Shown: piece by piece, positions 1 to 13,856 of the stretch
Numbering within the stretch: the first letter of the stretch is position 1
How the letters are laid out: the number at the start of each line of letters is the position of its first letter
Assembly: GCF_900142575.1 (NCBI RefSeq)
Contig: NZ_FRBI01000006.1
Span: 180,418-244,417 of the forward strand
Source: Actinacidiphila paucisporea
Lineage (GTDB): Bacteria; Actinomycetota; Actinomycetes; Streptomycetales; Streptomycetaceae
Direction: 5' to 3'
DNA: 64,000 bases
The notes under the pieces: model-generated
What the model was told of the DNA's origin: nothing
Seen by the model: the letters and a program-made list of their open reading frames with translations, nothing else
Databases searched by the model: none
Made by a program: the position numbers and the translations under genes

Positions 1-4072
<4,072 letters not shown>

Positions 4073-4106
4073 GGCTCTCCCGTCGTCGTCATTGGCTTGT
4101 ATGCAT

Positions 4107-4122
4107 TGCCTGTTTCCAGGCA
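4107..4122. promoter_or_regulatory. Short inverted repeat in the gltB leader
   Basis: TGCCTG and CAGGCA are separated by four bases, about 35-50 bases upstream of the gltB start codon. It could be an operator or a small leader hairpin. The sequence does not identify a binding protein. Confidence 0.35.
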
Positions 4123-4153
4123 TGCGCAACAGGGACGACGTTGGCCCTCTGCG

Positions 4154-4169
4154 ATTTCGTGCAGGTTAC
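4154..4169 (-). promoter_or_regulatory. Candidate GlnR box upstream of gltB
   Basis: On the minus strand the sequence is GTAAC, six bases, then GAAAT. This matches nine of the ten fixed positions of the actinomycete GlnR half-site pattern gTnAC-n6-GaAAC. It lies 82-97 bases upstream of the gltB start, within the 325-base region between gltB and the next gene, which holds no other gene. A second half-site at the usual spacing is not evident, so binding is an inference from motif and gene function. Confidence 0.4.
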
Positions 4170-4397
4170 ATGATGGCCGAGTGTTCGAGAAGCGGATACT
4201 CAATTCCAGCATGTGGACGTTCCACGGGGGTGGAGCAGCCCTATCGGGCCAGCGTCTGACCGGGGTTCGACCGACGAATCCGACGCGTGCCCTGGCGGCT
4301 CTGCCGGTGCGTTACCGGGTGATGCCCCGTGTGGTGGCGGCTGAAACGACAGGGAAACACGAGGCTTGTGGCCGACGGCCTCCCGGTGGGCGCCGGC

Positions 4398-5132
4398 TCA
4401 GCCGACGGCGGTGCCGATGAGAGCGCCCAGTACGAAGGTAACTCCGCCGGCCGCGGCACCCAAGGCCAGCTGTCGCAGACCGCCGTACCACCAGGCCCTG
4501 GCGGTGACCCGCGCCACAGCGGCGCCGCAGCCGAAGAGCCCGGCCAGGGCGAGCAGCACCGCGGGCCACAGCACGTCGGCGCCCAGCAGGTAGGGCAGCA
4601 CCGGCAGCAGCGCGCCCAGCGCGAAGGACACGAAGGACGAGCCGGCGGCGAGCAGCGGCGAGGGCAGGTCGTTCGGATCCACGCCCAGCTCCTCGCGGGC
4701 GTGGATCTCCAGCGCCTGCTCGGGGTCGACGGACAGCTGCCTGGCCACCTCGTGCGCCAGCGCCGGCTCCACCCCGCGCGCCACGTAGAGGGCGGCCAGC
4801 TCGCGCAGCTCGTCCTCGGGGTGCCGGTCCAGCTCGATCCGCTCGACGGCCAGCTCGGCCTCGACCAGCTCGCGCTGGGAGGCCACCGAGGTGTACTCGC
4901 CCGCGGCCATGGAGAAGGCGCCGGCCGCCAGGCCCGCGAGGCCGGTGACGACCAGGGTGCGGGAGTTCACCTCACCGCCGGCCACTCCGGTCATCAGTGC
5001 GAGGTTGGACACCAGGCCGTCCATCGCCCCGAAGACCGCGGGCCGCAGCCACCCGCCGGTCACGTCCCTGTGCACATGGTGGGGGACGTGGTACGGCGTG
5101 GCGGCGGCCTTCTCGACGGCGGCGCTGGTCAT
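4398..5132 (-). CDS. VIT1/CCC1-family transporter (predicted iron/manganese)
   Basis: This 244-residue protein belongs to the VIT1/CCC1 family of Fe2+/Mn2+ transporters, which move metal across membranes. Hydrophobic segments near residues 30-70 and in three stretches of the C-terminal third flank a charged cytoplasmic section (about 85-150) rich in Glu and His, as in the family's metal-binding domain. The N-terminal FGAMDGLVSNLALMTGVAGG segment is typical of the first helix. I chose the ATG at 5132, nine bases after GGAGG; the GTG at 5141 abuts that site. An iron-box-like sequence lies upstream. Substrate preference cannot be told from the sequence. Confidence 0.88.
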   Translation of the reverse strand: MTSAAVEKAAATPYHVPHHVHRDVTGGWLRPAVFGAMDGLVSNLALMTGVAGGEVNSRTLVVTGLAGLAAGAFSMAAGEYTSVASQRELVEAELAVERIELDRHPEDELRELAALYVARGVEPALAHEVARQLSVDPEQALEIHAREELGVDPNDLPSPLLAAGSSFVSFALGALLPVLPYLLGADVLWPAVLLALAGLFGCGAAVARVTARAWWYGGLRQLALGAAAGGVTFVLGALIGTAVG

Positions 5133-5220
5133 ACGGTTCACCCTCCCCCGCGCGGCCGTGCGGCCGCGTCCACTGTGAAAACGGATTCGACCGTACCTGC
5201 GAACGCGGGGTGTCCGCCAG

Positions 5221-5239
5221 CAAGGAAAGGCTGACCTGA
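5221..5239. promoter_or_regulatory. Candidate DmdR/IdeR-type iron box
   Basis: The plus-strand sequence CAAGGAAAGGCTGACCTGA matches 13 of 19 positions of the actinobacterial iron-box consensus TTAGGTTAGGCTAACCTAA; its right half AGGCTGACCTGA matches 10 of 12. It lies about 90-107 bases upstream of the VIT1-like gene, a sensible place for iron control. It is a motif match only. Confidence 0.4.
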
Positions 5240-5249
5240 CCTGCGGAAA

Positions 5250-6284
5250 CTACGGGGTGACCGGTCCGCCGGCCCCTCCGGCGGCGGCCTTGGGCTGCTC
5301 GTCACCGGCCTGCTCGGCGTCCTGCGACGGCTCCCGCGTGCCACCGGCCGCGTCCACCGCGGGATCGGCGGCGGACTCTTTCACCAGGTCGGTCGCGGTC
5401 CCGTCGGCCTCGGCCGCGGTGTCCTCGGTCCCGCCCGCGGCCACGGCCGCGTCCCCGGCGGGGACCGGCTCCACGGTCTCCTCGCGGCCCGGACGCATCC
5501 GGGCGGAGAGCACCAGGTAGACGACGGCGCCGGCGAAGACCACGATCGCCGTCCAGTCGTTGAGACGCATGCCCAGGATGTGGTGCGCGTAGTCGACCCG
5601 CATGTGCTCGATCCACGCCCGGCCCACCGTGTAGGCGGCGACGTAGAGCGCGAAGGCGCGGCCGTGCCCGAGCTTGAAGCGCCGGTCGGCCCAGATCACC
5701 AGCAGCGCGACCCCGACGCACCACAGCGACTCGTACAGGAACGTCGGGTGGTACGTGACCAGGTCCGGCGTGTTGTCGGGCCGGTGCGCGGCGTCGATCT
5801 TCAGGCCCCACGGCAGGGTGGTCGGCCCGCCGTACAGCTCCTGGTTGAACCAGTTGCCCCAGCGGCCGATGGCCTGCGCGAAGGCGATGCCCGGCGCGAT
5901 GGCGTCGGCGTACACCGGCAGCGCGATGCCGCGGCGGCGGCAGCCGATCCAGGCGCCCAGCGCGCCGAAGGCGATGGCACCCCAGATGCCCAGCCCGCCC
6001 TGCCACACCTTGAAGGCGTCGACCCAGTCCTTGCCGTCGGTGAAGTACAGCTCGTAGTCGGTGATCACGTGGTAGAGCCGGCCACCGATCAGGCCGAACG
6101 GCACCGCCCACACGGCGATGTCGGCGACCGTGCCAGCCGATCCGCCGCGGGCGAGCCAGCGCTTGTTGCCGTACCAGACGGCAACGAAGACGCCGACGAT
6201 GATGCAGAACGCGTAGCCGCGCAGCGGGATCGGTCCGAGATGGACGACGCCGTGCGCGGGGCTGGGGATGAATGCGAGTTCCAT
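5250..6284 (-). CDS. lgt: Prolipoprotein diacylglyceryl transferase
   Basis: Lgt transfers diacylglycerol from phosphatidylglycerol to the lipobox cysteine of prolipoproteins, the first step of lipoprotein maturation, in the cytoplasmic membrane. The 344-residue protein starts MELAFIPSPAHGVVHLGP, shows GGRLYHV, and carries the family signature GRWGNWFNQELYGG. Seven or so hydrophobic segments occupy residues 20-255. The last 80-90 residues form an Ala/Glu/Asp-rich tail after the final helix that is not part of the catalytic core; such tails are common in actinomycete Lgt. The partner signal peptidase LspA is encoded at 43058-43675. Confidence 0.97.
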   Translation of the reverse strand: MELAFIPSPAHGVVHLGPIPLRGYAFCIIVGVFVAVWYGNKRWLARGGSAGTVADIAVWAVPFGLIGGRLYHVITDYELYFTDGKDWVDAFKVWQGGLGIWGAIAFGALGAWIGCRRRGIALPVYADAIAPGIAFAQAIGRWGNWFNQELYGGPTTLPWGLKIDAAHRPDNTPDLVTYHPTFLYESLWCVGVALLVIWADRRFKLGHGRAFALYVAAYTVGRAWIEHMRVDYAHHILGMRLNDWTAIVVFAGAVVYLVLSARMRPGREETVEPVPAGDAAVAAGGTEDTAAEADGTATDLVKESAADPAVDAAGGTREPSQDAEQAGDEQPKAAAGGAGGPVTP

Positions 6285-6316
6285 GGCAATGTCCGACGCT
6301 ACCCTGCCGGACGGGT

Positions 6317-6332
6317 GGGCGGCATCCCGCCC
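6317..6332. terminator. Small hairpin between the dsbA-like gene and lgt
   Basis: GGGCGG and CCGCCC are separated by four bases in the 109-base gap. The hairpin may attenuate read-through from the thioredoxin-fold gene into lgt. There is no U-tract, so its role is uncertain. Confidence 0.3.
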
Positions 6333-6393
6333 GGCTACGTCTGGATAACGGCGGGCGCACGGTGCCGTGTCCCGCGGGGCGCGGGAAGCCGGT

Positions 6394-7206
6394 TCAGGAC
6401 GGGGTGGCGGTGACCTTCGCCGGCTGCTTTCCCTTGTTCGCGGTGGCCACCATCTGCTTGAGGCTGTCCGGGGTGAGCGCGGAATTCTGCCCGTAGATGC
6501 TCTTGCCGTTCAGCAGGATCGTCGGCGTGGCGTCGAAGCCCGAATTGCCGAAGGCCGCGTTGGACTGCTTCACCCACGAATCGTGCGTGCCCTGATGCAC
6601 GCAGTCGGTGAAGGTGGTGGTCTTCAGCCCGGGGACCTGGTCGGCGAGGTCCAGCAGGGTGCTCGTGTGGCCGAACTTGTCGTCCTGCTCGTCGGGCTGG
6701 TTGGCGTAGAGGACGTCGTGGTAGGCGCGGAATTTGCCGGCGTCCTGGGCGCAGGCCGCCGCATTGGCGGCGTTCAGCGAGCCGGTGCCGCCGAGGTTGC
6801 CGTCGATCAGGGTGACCAGGTGGTATTCGGTCCTGATCTGCCCGCTGTCCTCCAGGCTGTGGATGGTGGGCGTGAACTGCTTCTCGAACGCGTCGCAGGC
6901 CGGGCAGCGGAAGTCCTCGTAGATGGTGAGGGTCGAGGGCGCCTCGGGGGCTCCCACCGGGATCACCAGGCTGTCCGTCCCGGTGGCCCCGGTGGGGGCC
7001 GCGGCCGCGGTGCCGGCCCGGGCGGCGGTGTCCGAGTGGCGGTTGGAGGCCACCACCCCGATCACCGCGGCGATGGCGAGGACGGCCACCAACCCGCTCG
7101 CCACCACCACGGTCCGCCTGACCTTGGCGCGGGACGCTTCCCTGGCGCGCTGTTCCTGCAGGGCCTCGCGGGCGCTGCGCTTTCCGTCACTGTTGCGTTG
7201 GCTCAC
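6394..7206 (-). CDS. Membrane-anchored DsbA-like thioredoxin-fold protein
   Basis: The 270-residue protein has a basic cytoplasmic N-terminus, one membrane helix (about 32-53) and an extracytoplasmic DsbA-like domain with the active-site motif CPAC (Cys101 and Cys104) in YEDFRCPACDAF. It probably oxidises or isomerises disulfides in secreted proteins. The only good start is a GTG at 7206, which has no clear ribosome site and sits ten bases after a large perfect hairpin. A second protein of the same architecture, with CPYC, lies at 37342-38145. Its partner oxidase is not in this window. Confidence 0.85.
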   Translation of the reverse strand: MSQRNSDGKRSAREALQEQRAREASRAKVRRTVVVASGLVAVLAIAAVIGVVASNRHSDTAARAGTAAAAPTGATGTDSLVIPVGAPEAPSTLTIYEDFRCPACDAFEKQFTPTIHSLEDSGQIRTEYHLVTLIDGNLGGTGSLNAANAAACAQDAGKFRAYHDVLYANQPDEQDDKFGHTSTLLDLADQVPGLKTTTFTDCVHQGTHDSWVKQSNAAFGNSGFDATPTILLNGKSIYGQNSALTPDSLKQMVATANKGKQPAKVTATPS

Positions 7207-7215
7207 GCCCAGCGC

Positions 7216-7254
7216 AACGGTGGGGGGAGGCGCTCAGCGCCTCCCCCCACCGTT
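7216..7254. terminator. Perfect 18-bp hairpin between trpA and the dsbA-like gene
   Basis: Two perfect 18-base arms flank a three-base loop (7234-7236), with a T-run on the plus-strand right side. It lies downstream of trpA and ends ten bases before the GTG of the dsbA-like gene. It is a strong candidate terminator for the trp operon, though its T-run is on the side expected for plus-strand transcripts. It may also limit translation of the next gene. Confidence 0.7.
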
Positions 7255-7297
7255 TTTCGCTCGCGGGAGTGACAAAACCCGCTCCCACGGGTGATCG

Positions 7298-8112
7298 TCA
7301 GGCCCGCTTGCGCACGCCTTCGGCCAGTTCGGCGGCCAGCGCGCGGACCGCGGCGAGCCCGGCCGCCTCGTCGCCGCCGGCGTCCAGGATGCGCTTGACG
7401 AAGGCCGAGCCGACGATCACGCCGTCGGCGAAGGCGGCGACCTCGGCGGCCTGGACGGCGTCGGAGACGCCGAGGCCGACGCAGACCGGCAGATCGGTGG
7501 TGGCCCGGGTGCGCCGGACCAGGCCCGCCGCCTGCTCGCCGACGCTCGCGCGGGTGCCGGTGACGCCCATCAGCGAGGCCGCGTAGACGAAACCGGACCC
7601 GGCCGCGGTGATCTTGGCCAGCCGCTCGTCCCTGCTGGAGGGCGCGACGACGAAGACCGTGGCCAGGCCGTGCCGCTCGGCGGCCGCGCGCCACCCGGCG
7701 GACTCCTCGACCGGCAGGTCGGGCAGGATGCAGCCGGCGCCGCCGGCCTCGGCCAGCTCGGCGGCGAAGCGCTCGACGCCGTAGCGGTCGACCGGGTTCC
7801 AGTACGTCATCACCAGCAGCGGCTTGCCGGTGGCTTCGTACGCCTCGCGGACGGTGCGCAGCACGTCGGCGATGCGGACGCCGTTCTTGAGCGCGATGTC
7901 GTCGGCGGTCTGGATGACCGGTCCGTCCAGCACCGGGTCGCTGTGCGGCAGCCCGACCTCGACGATGTCGGCGCCGCCGTCGAAGACCGCCTTGACGGCG
8001 GCGATGCCGCCGTCAACGGTCGGGAAGCCGGCCGGCAGGTAGGCGATGAGGGCGGCGCGGTTCTCGGCCTTCGCCGTCGCGAGGGCCTCACGGAGCAGTT
8101 CGACGGTCCCGC

Positions 8113-8116
<4 letters not shown>
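7298..8116 (-). CDS. trpA: Tryptophan synthase alpha subunit
   Basis: TrpA cleaves indole-3-glycerol phosphate to indole and glyceraldehyde-3-phosphate; indole is channelled to TrpB. The 272-residue TIM barrel has the catalytic Glu and Asp in [17 protein letters not shown] (Glu53, Asp64) and the phosphate-binding glycine-rich loop GLGVSD near residue 210. The GTG start at 8116 overlaps the trpB TGA by four bases, which indicates translational coupling. It is the last gene of trpC-trpM-trpB-trpA. Confidence 0.97.
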
Positions 8117-9402
<1,286 letters not shown>

Positions 9403-9482
9403 GGGTGTCCCCTGGTCATGGTTTCTGGGGCAGTACGGCACCGCGGGCCGTACCTACGGCTGTACGCGGACTGGTGCGCGGC

Positions 9483-9635
9483 TCAGCCGCGGCGCCATCG
9501 CCTGCCGTTCACCTGGCCGGGCTCGCACCCGATCACGTACCGCACCCGGCGGCCCAGCACGCGGCGCGCGGGGGCGCGGCAGCCGCGGGGGCGGCAGCCG
9601 GGGGCGAGGCGCGATTCCAGGGACACGCCACGCAC
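9483..9635 (-). CDS. trpM: Tryptophan biosynthesis modulator TrpM
   Basis: This 50-residue, Arg- and Cys-rich peptide begins MRGVSLESRLAPGCRPRGCR and ends WRRG. It occupies exactly the trpC-trpB interval where Streptomyces carry trpM (formerly trpX), a small protein known to modulate tryptophan synthesis in S. coelicolor. The GTG at 9635 begins one base after the trpC TAG; a GTG at 9626 is an alternative and neither has a strong ribosome site, so translation may depend on coupling to trpC. Confidence 0.75.
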   Translation of the reverse strand: MRGVSLESRLAPGCRPRGCRAPARRVLGRRVRYVIGCEPGQVNGRRWRRG

Positions 9636-9636
9636 T

Positions 9637-10449
9637 CTACTGGTCGCGGCCGGGGCGCAGTGCCGGGTGGGCCCCCGCGGCGACCAGATCGGCCACCGCC
9701 GTGCGGGGGTCGCGCCCGGTGACCAGCGACTCGCCGACGAGCACCGCGTCGGCGCCGTCGTTCGCGTACGCGATCAGGTCGTGCGGGCCGCGGACACCGG
9801 ACTCGGCGATCTTCACGATGTGGTCGGGGATCTCGGGGGCGATCCGCGCGAAGTTGCCCCGGTCGACCTCCAGGGTCTTCAGGTCGCGCGCGTTCACACC
9901 GATGATGCGCGCGCCCGCGTCCACCGCCCGGCCGGCCTCCTCCTCGTCGTGGACCTCGACGATCGGGGTGAGCCCGATGGACTCGGCCCGCTCGATGAGC
10001 GAGACCAGCGCGGGCTGGTCGAGCGCGGAGACGATCAGCAGCGCGAGGTCGGCGCCGTAGGCGCGGGCCTCCCACAGCTGGTAGGCGGTGACGATGAAGT
10101 CCTTGCGGAGCACCGGGATGTCGACCTTGGCACGTACGGCTTCGAGGTCGGCCAGCGAGCCGCCGAAGCGGCGCTGCTCGGTGAGGACGCTGATGACGGC
10201 GGCGCCGCCCGCCTCGTAGTCGGCGGCCAGGCCCGCGGGGTCGGCGATCGCGGCGAGCGCGCCCTTGGACGGGCTGGACCGCTTGACCTCGCAGATGACC
10301 TTGACGGCCTCGCCGCGCAGGGCGGCGACCCCGTCCTTGGCGTCCCGCGCCCTGGCGGCGCGCTCCTTGAGTTCGTCGAGGGAGACCCGTGCCTGCCGTT
10401 CGGCGAGGTCTGCGCGGACTCCGTCGATGATCTCGTCGAGCACACTCAC
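9637..10449 (-). CDS. trpC: Indole-3-glycerol phosphate synthase
   Basis: TrpC closes the indole ring from carboxyphenylaminodeoxyribulose phosphate. The 270-residue TIM barrel shows the signature [12 protein letters not shown] with the catalytic lysine, LRKDFI, and GVNARDLKT. The GTG start at 10449 follows GGGAG by about six bases. It heads the trpC-trpM-trpB-trpA operon; the 155 bases upstream probably hold its promoter. In S. coelicolor this operon is controlled by growth phase. Confidence 0.97.
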   Translation of the reverse strand: MSVLDEIIDGVRADLAERQARVSLDELKERAARARDAKDGVAALRGEAVKVICEVKRSSPSKGALAAIADPAGLAADYEAGGAAVISVLTEQRRFGGSLADLEAVRAKVDIPVLRKDFIVTAYQLWEARAYGADLALLIVSALDQPALVSLIERAESIGLTPIVEVHDEEEAGRAVDAGARIIGVNARDLKTLEVDRGNFARIAPEIPDHIVKIAESGVRGPHDLIAYANDGADAVLVGESLVTGRDPRTAVADLVAAGAHPALRPGRDQ

Positions 10450-10604
10450 GCGAGGCTCCCTTTCCGGCCGGCCGTGCTGCGAAATGTTCGGCCGGTGGCG
10501 GAAACCTCCGGCACTGCGATGGTATCGGGCGGCGACCCGCCATCCCTCATCCGGTGATCGGCGGTCCCATCCCCTGGACAATCTTGCCCCGCCCGGTGGA
10601 CCGG

Positions 10605-11066
10605 TCAGGGGACGAGCGCGGCACCGAACGGCAGGTTCCTGACCACGGTGAAGGCCAGCAGCAGCCCGCATAGCGCGTAGAGCGCGCCCGGGGACAGTGC
10701 CGGGTCGAAGCGCCTGCCGCGCAGGGTGCGGCTGAACCAGAGCGTCCACACGACGGCGAAGACCGCGTATCCGGCGACGGCCGCGGCATTGCAGCCGATC
10801 GCGGTGCCGAGGTGGCCGTGGGCCAGCGCGTGGGCGCCGCGCAGGCCGCCGCAGCCGGGGCAGTAGACGCCCGTGTAGTACAGCAGCGGGCAGGCCGGGT
10901 AGTGGCCGGGCTGCCCGGGGTCGACGGCGGCGACGTAGCAGAAGCCCGCGGCGACGGCGCCGAGCACGCCGAGCGGTACGGCGACCGCCCGCAGCGTGCC
11001 GTGCCGGCCGGTGGTGGCCGCCGCGGCCCGGAGAGTGGTCACGGCGACGATTCTGCCCCCGGACAC
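10605..11066 (-). CDS. DUF2752 family membrane protein
   Basis: The 153-residue protein has three or four hydrophobic segments and the DUF2752 signature [20 protein letters not shown] followed by HALAHG, with a paired-cysteine cluster on one face of the membrane. Its function is unknown. It lies between the HGxxPAAW gene and trpC in the trp region. The GTG at 11066 has no clear ribosome site; the GTG at 11042, downstream of a GGGGG run, is a possible shorter start. Confidence 0.8.
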   Translation of the reverse strand: MSGGRIVAVTTLRAAAATTGRHGTLRAVAVPLGVLGAVAAGFCYVAAVDPGQPGHYPACPLLYYTGVYCPGCGGLRGAHALAHGHLGTAIGCNAAAVAGYAVFAVVWTLWFSRTLRGRRFDPALSPGALYALCGLLLAFTVVRNLPFGAALVP

Positions 11067-11112
11067 GCGAAGGCGCAGCGGACCGCTGCGCCAGGTGGCG
11101 GGACGGGCGGGG

Positions 11113-11385
11113 TCAGGCGCCGGCGTGCGCGGCGGCCTGCTCCTGCGGCTGCTCCTCGGTGCGCACGGCCTCGCTGTGCGCGTACGGCTCCACCTTGCGG
11201 CCGAGACCCATCATCTTCATGATCCCGCCGACCAGCGGGCCCAGCAGTATCACGCCCATGCTGCCCCAGAAGGGGACCGGCTGTGCGGCGACCATGAACG
11301 CCCCGCCGGCGCAGAAGCCGACGAAGGAGATGATCGATCCGGTCCACGCGGCCGGGGTGTGTCCGTGGTCGTAGTGGGCCGCCAT
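11113..11385 (-). CDS. HGxxPAAW family protein
   Basis: This 90-residue protein starts MAAHYDHGHTPAAW, which contains the HGxxPAAW motif that names an actinobacterial family. Two membrane helices follow (about 15-35 and 40-60), then a charged, Glu/Gln/Ala-rich cytoplasmic tail. GGGAG precedes the ATG by five bases. The function is unknown. The location between trpE and trpC suggests a shared transcript with the neighbouring membrane-protein genes. Confidence 0.85.
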   Translation of the reverse strand: MAAHYDHGHTPAAWTGSIISFVGFCAGGAFMVAAQPVPFWGSMGVILLGPLVGGIMKMMGLGRKVEPYAHSEAVRTEEQPQEQAAAHAGA

Positions 11386-11521
11386 GAATACTCCCTGATG
11401 CTCCCGGTGGGAGGCGACCGTCGCCTTCCACGTCGTCCCCCATTGTTGCGCGTATCGGCAGCGAACCTCGCACGGGGGTCGGGCGCGCCGTCCGCGCGGG
11501 TCCCGCGTGCGCCGACCCGGG

Positions 11522-12217
11522 CTACGCCTGGGTCGGGTCCTCGCCGCGGTCGAGGGCCTTCCACAGGTCCTCGGCCCGGTCCGGGTCGACGGCGGCCGGG
11601 CGGCCCGCCGCGGCGGCGGAGGCGGCGGCCCTGGCGCGGACCGGGCGGCGGGTGCCGGGGCGGTCGTAGCGGCTGGACATCGCGGGCCAGGCCGGTCCGT
11701 AGCGCAGCGCGAGCAGGCCGGCCAGCAGCAGCAGGGCGCCGCCGGCGGCGGAGACCAGCGGCCAGGCGGTGGTGGAGGTGTGCTCGGCGGTGGTGCGGGC
11801 GATGCCGGCGGCCGTACCGGCGGCGCTGTTGATCGCCGCGTGGTCGCCGCGCCTGGACAGCGCCGTGACGACGACGCCGAGCCCGCTGAGGGCGAGCAGC
11901 GCGGCGACGGCGTAGCGGCCGGCCCTGCGGACGGCGAAGACGGCGACCAGCGAGGCCAGCCCGACCAGGGCGAGCGCGCCGGGCAGCGCGGTGGTGTCGG
12001 TGCCGGTGGCGTGCACCGGCAGCCGGGTGGCGCCGAGGGCGGCGGCACCGCGCGACCAGGTCTTGCCCGCCGCGACCAGCACCAGGCTCGCCCCGACCGC
12101 GCCTGCGGGCAGCGCGACGGCCAGCGTCCGCGTCCCGGCACGCCGGGGCGCGGTGTCCGGCTCGGTGGTGGGCGCGGGGTCCGGGGCTGGGCGGGACTGC
12201 TGCGGGACGGAGGTCAC
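11522..12217 (-). CDS. Trp biosynthesis-associated membrane protein (TIGR02234-like)
   Basis: The 231-residue protein has a Pro/Thr-rich N-terminus, about four membrane helices between residues 35 and 185, and a basic Arg/Ala-rich cytoplasmic tail. It fits the actinobacterial Trp_oprn_chp family found next to trpE in Streptomyces and mycobacteria; its biochemical role is not known. The GTG at 12217 follows AGGGGA by ten bases. The next gene upstream is trpE, 95 bases away. Confidence 0.85.
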   Translation of the reverse strand: MTSVPQQSRPAPDPAPTTEPDTAPRRAGTRTLAVALPAGAVGASLVLVAAGKTWSRGAAALGATRLPVHATGTDTTALPGALALVGLASLVAVFAVRRAGRYAVAALLALSGLGVVVTALSRRGDHAAINSAAGTAAGIARTTAEHTSTTAWPLVSAAGGALLLLAGLLALRYGPAWPAMSSRYDRPGTRRPVRARAAASAAAAGRPAAVDPDRAEDLWKALDRGEDPTQA

Positions 12218-12311
12218 CGGTCCACTATCCCCTGCCGGCAGCCGGACGCCTCGACCGGGGTCCGGGGCGGGGCGGTGTGGCGGCCGCCCCCCGCAGGTCA
12301 ACGGCGGGGCG

Positions 12312-13808
12312 TCAGTGGTTCATCACGTTGGCCGTCGCGACCGCCCGCAGCACCGCGGCGGCCTTGTTGCGGCATTCGGTGTCCTCGGCGTCCGGGTCGG
12401 AGTCCGCGACGATGCCCGCGCCCGCCTGGACGTAGGCCACGCCGTCGCGCAGCACCGCGGTACGGATCGCGATGGCCGTGTCGGAGTCGCCGGCGAAGTC
12501 CAGGTAGCCGACGCAGCCGCCGTAGACCCCGCGCCTGGTCGGCTCCAGCTCCTCGATGATCTGCATCGCGCGCGGCTTGGGCGCGCCGGACAGGGTGCCG
12601 GCCGGGAAGCACGCGGTGAGCACGTCGAAGGCGGTCTTCCCCGGGGCGACCCGCCCGGTGACGGTCGAGACGATGTGCATCACGTGCGAGTACCGCTCGA
12701 CCGACATGAAGTCGACCACCTCGACGCTGCCCGGCTCGCACACCCGGCCCAGGTCGTTGCGCCCGAGGTCGACCAGCATCAGGTGCTCGGCCCGCTCCTT
12801 GGGGTCGGCGAGCAGCTCCTCGGCGAGCGCCGCGTCGGCCTGCGGGGTCGCCCCGCGCGGCCTGGTGCCCGCGATCGGGTGCACCATCGCCCGGCCGTCC
12901 GCGACCTTCACCAGCGCCTCGGGGCTGGAGCCGACCACGTCGAAGCCGTCGAAGCGCAGCAGGTACATGTACGGCGACGGGTTGGTCGTCCGCAGCACCC
13001 GGTAGACGTCCAGGGCACTGGCGGTGCACTCGGTCGTCATCTCCTGCGACAGGACGACCTGGAAGGCCTCGCCGGCGTGGATGCGCTCCTTGATGTCCTT
13101 GACCGCGTCCGTGTAGCGCGGGCCGCCGAAGCTCCAGCCGACGCCGAACTCGATCGACGCGGGAAGCGCCGTCGGCCGCTGCGGCACGGCGCGGCCCAGG
13201 TCCGCCTCCATCGCGTCGAGGCGGGCGACGGCGTCGGCGTAGGCCTCGTCGACGCCGGTGTCCTGGTCGTTGTGGTTGATCGCGTTGGCGATCAGCAGCA
13301 CCGTGCCGTCCCAGTGGTCGAGCACCGCGAGATCGGAGGTCAGCAGCATCGTCAGTTCCGGCAGCCGCAGCGAGTCGTGCGTGCTGTCGCCGATGCGCTC
13401 CAGGCGGCGCACGATGTCGTAGCCGAGATAGCCGACCATGCCGCCGGTGAAGGGCGGCATGCCCGCGGTCAGGTCGCGCGGGGTGTGCAGCGCCTCGACG
13501 GTGGCGCGCAGCGCGGCCAGCGGGTCGCCGTCGACCGGGACGCCGACCGGCGGGGTGCCCAGCCAGCGCGCCTGCCCGTCGACGGCGGTCAGCGCCGCGG
13601 CGGAGCGCACGCCCACGAAGGAGTAGCGCGACCAGGAACCGCCGCCCGCGCCGCTGGTGTCGGCCGACTCCAGCAGGAAGGTGCCGACGCGCTCCGCCGC
13701 GAGCTTGCGGTACAGCCCGACCGGCGTGTCGCCGTCCGCGAGGAGCCGCCGGCTGACCGGGATGACGCGGCGGTCCACCGCCAGCTTGCGGAACGTATCG
13801 AGGTCCAT
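12312..13808 (-). CDS. trpE: Anthranilate synthase component I
   Basis: TrpE converts chorismate to anthranilate using ammonia from a glutamine amidotransferase subunit; no trpG is in this window. The 498-residue protein carries the tryptophan feedback-site motif LLES (residues 45-48) and the chorismate-binding C-terminal domain with MVDLGRNDLGRVC, GAPKPRAMQIIEELEP and YGGCVGY. The ATG at 13808 lies 48 bases after the hisI stop, so hisI and trpE probably share a transcript. No Trp-rich leader peptide fits in that gap. Confidence 0.96.
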   Translation of the reverse strand: MDLDTFRKLAVDRRVIPVSRRLLADGDTPVGLYRKLAAERVGTFLLESADTSGAGGGSWSRYSFVGVRSAAALTAVDGQARWLGTPPVGVPVDGDPLAALRATVEALHTPRDLTAGMPPFTGGMVGYLGYDIVRRLERIGDSTHDSLRLPELTMLLTSDLAVLDHWDGTVLLIANAINHNDQDTGVDEAYADAVARLDAMEADLGRAVPQRPTALPASIEFGVGWSFGGPRYTDAVKDIKERIHAGEAFQVVLSQEMTTECTASALDVYRVLRTTNPSPYMYLLRFDGFDVVGSSPEALVKVADGRAMVHPIAGTRPRGATPQADAALAEELLADPKERAEHLMLVDLGRNDLGRVCEPGSVEVVDFMSVERYSHVMHIVSTVTGRVAPGKTAFDVLTACFPAGTLSGAPKPRAMQIIEELEPTRRGVYGGCVGYLDFAGDSDTAIAIRTAVLRDGVAYVQAGAGIVADSDPDAEDTECRNKAAAVLRAVATANVMNH

Positions 13809-13856
13809 GGCCGCAGACCTTACTAGGGCCTGTGACGGCCTGACGGACGGGACTTG

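Noticed and set aside
4261-4330. tRNA-like GGGTTCGA string
   Set aside because: No cloverleaf or acceptor stem can be formed around it.
10450-10543. A 33-codon frame upstream of trpC as a leader peptide
   Set aside because: It has no Trp codon and no ribosome site, so attenuation is unsupported.
13809-13856. Trp attenuator between hisI and trpE
   Set aside because: Only 48 bases; no Trp-codon leader or alternative hairpins.
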